This document shows positions 59,414 to 64,000 of a DNA stretch of 64,000 nucleotides, piece after piece. The notes under the pieces were generated by a model, which worked only from the letters and a program-made list of their open reading frames with translations, ran no database searches and was not told the DNA's origin. Position 1 is the stretch's first letter. Every line of letters starts with the position of its first letter. The DNA is from Crossaster papposus. Lineage: Eukaryota; Echinodermata; Asteroidea; Velatida; Solasteridae. The stretch lies in the NCBI GenBank assembly GCA_037893245.1, contig JBAIAA010000244.1, forward strand, positions 186,001 through 250,000, in the 5' to 3' direction. The position numbers were made by a program, and so were the translations under genes.

Positions 59414-62400
59414 CCATGTTTTCTGATGTGTATGTATGTACACGTGTATTGCCACATAGGCCTATGCCGCCAGTATACTGACGCATGAGTCTCTCAGTTA
59501 GTTTGTTTTTCCAGTGAGAAATTTGGCAATATTTTGGCTCGGATGTCGAGCTGGTGAGTGTCTCTTCATTCTCGAACAACGTTGAGGATCGCAGCTCAGA
59601 TATATGTCGACAAAATTATCCTCATTCGTAGCCATGTTTTCTTATGTGTATGTATGTACATGTGTATTGCCTCATAGGCCTATGCCGCCAGTGTCCTGAC
59701 GCATGAGTCTCAAATTTTTGGTCTCTTCCGGTGAGAATTTTGGCAATGTGTTAGCTCAGATGTGGAGGTGGTGAATGTCTCTTCATTCTCGAACAACGTT
59801 GAGGTTCGCAGCTCAGATATATGTCGAGAACATTATCCTCATTCGCAGCCATGTTTTCTTATGTGTATGTATGTACATGTGTATCGCCACATAGGCATAT
59901 GCCGCCAGTGTCCTGACGCATGAGTCTCTCAGTTAGTTTGTTTTTCCAGTGAGAAATTTGGCAATATTTTGGCTCAGATGTCGAGCTGGTGAGTGTCTCT
60001 TCATTCTTGAACAACGTTGAGGTTCGCAGCTCAGATATATGTCGAGAACATTATCCTCATTCGCAGCCATGTTTTCTGATGTGTATGTATGTACACGTGT
60101 ATTGCCACATAGGCCTATGCCGCCAGTATCCTGACGCATGAGTCTCTCAGTTTGGTTTTTTTCCAGTGAGAAATTTGGCAATATTTTGGCTCGGATGTCG
60201 AGCTGGTGAGTGTCTCTTCATTCTCGAACAACGTTGAGGATCGCAGCTCAGATATATGTCGACAAAATTATCCTCATTCGTAGCCATGTTTTCTTATGTG
60301 TATGTATGTACCTGTGTATTGCCTCATAGGCCTATGCCGCCAGTGTCATGAGGCATTAGTCTCAAATTTTTGGTCTCTTCCGGTGAGAATTTTGGCGATG
60401 TGTTAGCTCAGATGTGGAGGTGGTGAATGTCTCTTCATTCTCGAACAACGTTGAGGTTCGCAGCTCAGATATATGTCGAGAACATTATCCTCATTCCCAG
60501 CCATGTTTTCTGATGTGTATGTATGTACACGTGTATTGCCACATAGGCCTATGCCGCCAGTATACTGACGCATGAGTCTCTCAGTTAGTTTGTTTTTCCA
60601 GTGAGAAATTTGGCAATATTTTGGCTCGGATGTCGAGCTGGTGAGTGTCTCTTCATTCTCGAACAACGTTGAGGATCGCAGCTCAGATATATGTCGACAA
60701 AATTATCCTCATTCGTAGCCATGTTTTCTTATGTGTATGTATGTACATGTGTATTGCCTCATAGGCCTATGCCGCCAGTGTCCTGACGCATGAGTCTCAA
60801 ATTTTGGTCTCTTCCAGTGAGAATTTTGGCGATGTGTTAGCTCAGATGTGGAGGTGGTGAATGTCTCTTCATTCTCGAACAACGTTGAGGTTCGCAGCTC
60901 AGATATATGTCGAGAACATTATCCTCATTCCCAGCCATGTTTTCTGATGTGTATGTATGTACACGTGTATTGCCACATAAGCCTATGCCGCCAGTATACT
61001 GACGCATGAGTCTCTCAGTTAGTTTGTTTTTCCAGTGAGAAATTTGGAAATATTTTGGCTCGGATGTCGAGCTGGTGAGTGTCTCTTCATTCTCGAACAA
61101 CGTTGAGGCTCGCAGCTCAGATATATGTCGAGAACATTATCCTCATTCGCAGCCATGTTTTCTGATGTGTATGTATGTACACGTGTATTGCCACATAGGC
61201 ATATGCCGCCAGTGTCCTGACGCATGAGTCTCTCAGTTTATGTTTGTTCCAGTGAGAAATTTGGCAATATTTTGGCTCAGATGTCGAGCTGGTGAGTGTC
61301 TCTTCATTTTCGAACAACGTTGAGGTTCGCAGCTCAGATATATGTCGAGAACATTATCCTCATTCGCAGCCATGTTTTCTGATGTGTATGTATGTACACG
61401 TGTATTGCCACATAGGCCTATGCCGCCAGTATCCTGACGCATGAGTCTCTCAGTTTGGTTTTTTTCCAGTGAGAAATTTGGCAATATTTTGGCTCAGATA
61501 TCGAGCTGGTGAGTGTCTCTTCATTCTCGAACAACGTTGAGGTTCGCAGCTCAGATATATGTCGAGAACATTATCCTCATTCGCAGCCATGTTTTCTGAT
61601 GTGTATGTATGTACACGTGTATTGCCACATAGGCATATGCCGCCAGTGTCCTGACGCATGAGTCTCTCAGTTTAGGTTTGTTCCAGTGAGACATTTGGCA
61701 ATATTTTGGCTCAGATGTCGAGCTGGTGAGTGTCTCTTCATTCTCGAACAACGTTGAGGTTCGCAGCTCAGATATATGTCGACATAATTATCCTCAATCG
61801 TAGCCATGTTTTCTTATGTGTATGTATGTACATGTGTATTGCCTCATAGGCCTATGCCGCCAGTGTCCTGACGCATGAGTCTCAAAGTTTTGGTCTCTTC
61901 CAGTGAGAATGTTGGCGATGTGTTAGCTCAGATGGGGAGGTGGTGAATGTCTCTTCATTCTCGAACAACGTTGAGGTTCGCAGCTCAGATATATGTCGAG
62001 AACATTATCCTCATTCGCAGCCATGTTTTCTGATGTGTATGCATGTACACGTGTATTGCCACATAGGCCTATGCCGCCAGTATACTGACGCATGACTCTC
62101 TCAGTTAGTTTGTTTTTCCAGTGAGAAATTTGGCAATATTTTGGCTCGGATGTCGAGCTGGTAAGTGTCTCTTTATTCTCGAACAACGTTGAGGCTTGCA
62201 GCTCAGATATATGTCGAGAACATTATCCTCATTCGCAGCCATGTTTTCTGATGTGTATGTATGTACACGTGTATTGCCACATAGGCCTATGGCGCCAGTA
62301 TCCTGACGCATGAGTCTCTCAGTTAGTTTGTTTTTCCAGTGAGAAATTTGGCAATATTTTGGCTCGGATGTCGAGCTGGTGAGTGTCTCTTCATTCTCGA

Positions 62401-64000
62401 ACAACGTTGAGGATCGCAGCTCAGATATATGTCGACAAAATTATCCTCATTCGTAGCCATGTTTTCTTATGTGTATGTATGTACATGTGTATTGCCTCAT
62501 AGGCCTATGCCGCAAGTGTCCTGACGCATGAGTCTCAAATTTTGGTCTCTTCCAGTGAGAATTTTGGCGATGTGTTTGCTCAGATGTGGAGGTGGTGAAT
62601 GTCTCTTTATTCTCGAACAACGTTGAGGTTCGCAGCTCAGATATATGTCGAGAACATTATCCTCATTCCCAGCCATGTTTTCTGATGTGTATGTATGTAC
62701 ACGTGTATTGCCACATAGGCCTATGCCGCCAGTATACTGACGCATGAGTCTCTCAGTTAGTTTGTTTTTCCAGTGAGAAATTTGGCAATATTTTGGCTCG
62801 GATGTCGAGCTGGTGAGTGTCTCTTCATTCTCGAACAACGTTGAGGATCGCAGCTCAGATATATGTCGACAAAATTATCCTCATTCGTAGCCATGTTTTC
62901 TTATGTGTATGTATGTACATGTGTATTGCCTCATAGGCCTATGCCGCCAGTGTCCTGACGCATGAGTCTCAAATTTTTGGTCTCTTCCGGTGAGAATTTT
63001 GGCGATGTGTTAGCTCAGATGTGGAGGTGGTGAATGTCTCTTCATTCTCGAACAACGTTGAGGTTCGCAGCTCAGATATATGTCGAGAACATTATCCTCA
63101 TTCGCAGCCATGTTTTCTTATGTGTATGTATGTACATGTGTATCGCCACATAGGCATATGCCGCCAGTGTCCTGACGCATGAGTCTCTCAGTTAGTTTGT
63201 TTTTCCAGTGAGAAATTTGGCAATATTTTGGCTCGGATGTCGAGCTGGTGAGTGTCTCTTCATTCTCGAACAACGTTGAGGCTCGCAGCTCAGATATATG
63301 TCGAGAACATTATCCTCATTCGCAGCAATGTTTTCTGATGTGTATGTATGTACACGTGTATTGCCACATAGGCCTATGGCGCCAATGTCCTGACGCATGA
63401 GTCTCTCAGTTTAGGTTTGTTCCATTGAGAAATTTGGCAATATTTTGGCTCAGATGTCGAGCTGGTGAGTGTCTCTTCATTCTCGAACAACGTTGAGGTT
63501 CGCAGCTCAGATATATGTCGAGAACATTATCCTCATTCGCAGCCATGTTTTCTGATGTGTATGTATGTACACGTGTATTGCCACATAGGCCTATGCCGCC
63601 AGTATCCTGACGCATGAGTCTCTCAGTTTGGTTTTTTTCCAGTGAGAAATTTGGCAATATTTTGGCTCGGATGTCGAGCTGGTGAGTGTCTCTTCATTCT
63701 CGAACAACGTTGAGGATCGCAGCTCAGATATATGTCGACAAAATTATCCTCATTCGTAGCCATGTTTTCTTATGTGTATGTATGTACCTGTGTATTGCCT
63801 CATAGGCCTATGCCGCCAGTGTCCTGACGCATGAGTCTCAAATTTTTGGTCTCTTCCGGTGAGAATTTTGGCGATGTGTTAGCTCAGATGTGGAGGTGGT
63901 GAATGTCTCTTCATTCTCGAACAACGTTGAGGTTCGCAGCTCAGATATATGTCGAGAACATTATCCTCATTCCCAGCCATGTTTTCTGATGTGTATGTAT

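Larger units (their letters stand above)
15474..64000. repeat. 217-bp satellite array with higher-order repeats (about 220 monomers)
   Basis: Tandem monomers of about 217 bp fill 48.5 kb and continue past the right edge. The period is read directly, for example GAGAAATTTGG at 52681 and 52898. A typical monomer runs GAGAAATTTGGCAATATTTT, GGCTCGGATGTCGAGCTGG, TGAGTGTCTCTTCATTCTC, GAACAACGTTGAGGTTCGC, AGCTCAGATATATGTCGAG, then a segment with TACACGTGTA, ATAGGCCTAT and CTGACGCATGAG, and ends in a T-rich tract plus CAG. Near-identical blocks recur at offsets of 868, 1086, 1738, 1955, 2172, 4127, 5646 and 8905 bp, all close to whole multiples of 217.2, as expected for unequal exchange in register. 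Open stretches of 60-168 codons recur on both strands, but 217 is not a multiple of three, the frame shifts at every monomer, and none resembles a protein. I call no gene here. Confidence 0.97.

Noticed and set aside
15474-64000. CRISPR array
   Set aside because: The repeats are 217 bp, directly abutting, without short spacers, in an animal genome.
15474-64000. CENP-B box in the satellite
   Set aside because: No TTCG....A..CGGG pattern was found in the typical monomer on either strand; TTCTCGAACAACGTTGAGG is only faintly similar.

Overview
This 64-kb window looks like nuclear DNA of an invertebrate animal. It holds replication-type histone genes ending in the metazoan histone mRNA stem-loop, a spliceosomal U2 snRNA gene, an R2-like non-LTR retrotransposon, and a very long satellite array. 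The H2A remnant reminds me most of echinoderm or other deuterostome H2A, and the U2 3' half is of an invertebrate type, but the species cannot be fixed from the sequence alone.

Layout. (1) 1-369: an unassigned A-rich segment whose plus strand ends in eight A residues directly against a U2 fragment. (2) 370-3380: one worn repeat unit of a histone/U2 cluster, all on the minus strand: the first 36 nt of U2, a 1.4-kb spacer, the tail of an H2A gene joined directly to a full-length H3 gene (carrying K4T, D81E and D106Y), and an H4 pseudogene with no ATG. (3) 3381-13155: three head-to-tail blocks (A, B, C) made of U2 3' flank, U2 3' half and retrotransposon. A and B carry only the 3' end of the element. 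C carries a near-complete 4.85-kb element with zinc-finger, reverse transcriptase and restriction-like endonuclease regions. (4) 13156-15054: a second copy of U2 nt 1-36 plus spacer (about the same 1.6 kb as 370-1986), then a complete-length H2A pseudogene with two nonsense codons. (5) 15474-64000: a satellite of about 217 bp per monomer, some 220 monomers, running off the right edge and showing several higher-order repeat periods.

How the parts fit. On the minus strand the order is H2A, spacer, U2, U2 3' flank, H4, H3, H2A tail, spacer, U2. U2 is therefore a member of a tandem histone unit. The element sits exactly between U2 nt 36 and about nt 38, inside the GUAGUA branch-site recognition sequence, in the same orientation as U2. 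U2 nt 1-36 lies at its 5' end and U2 nt 38 to the 3' end (IIa, IIb, Sm site, III, IV) at its 3' end. This insertion site and the domain set match the U2-targeting, endonuclease-bearing non-LTR elements described as Utopia. The other U2 fragment (370-405) is cut at the same nucleotide by an unrelated sequence lying the other way round.

Every histone gene here shows damage or substitutions at residues that normally never change, so this cluster looks like a decaying orphan copy. It borders a satellite, which would suit pericentromeric or other heterochromatin (inference). The satellite has no credible gene. Most monomers do carry, on the plus strand, a branch-like CTGAC, a T-rich tract ending in CAG, a 39-nt segment and a GTGAGT donor, so the array looks like a string of about 200 potential mini-exons. 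This is the most unusual unexplained pattern in the window.
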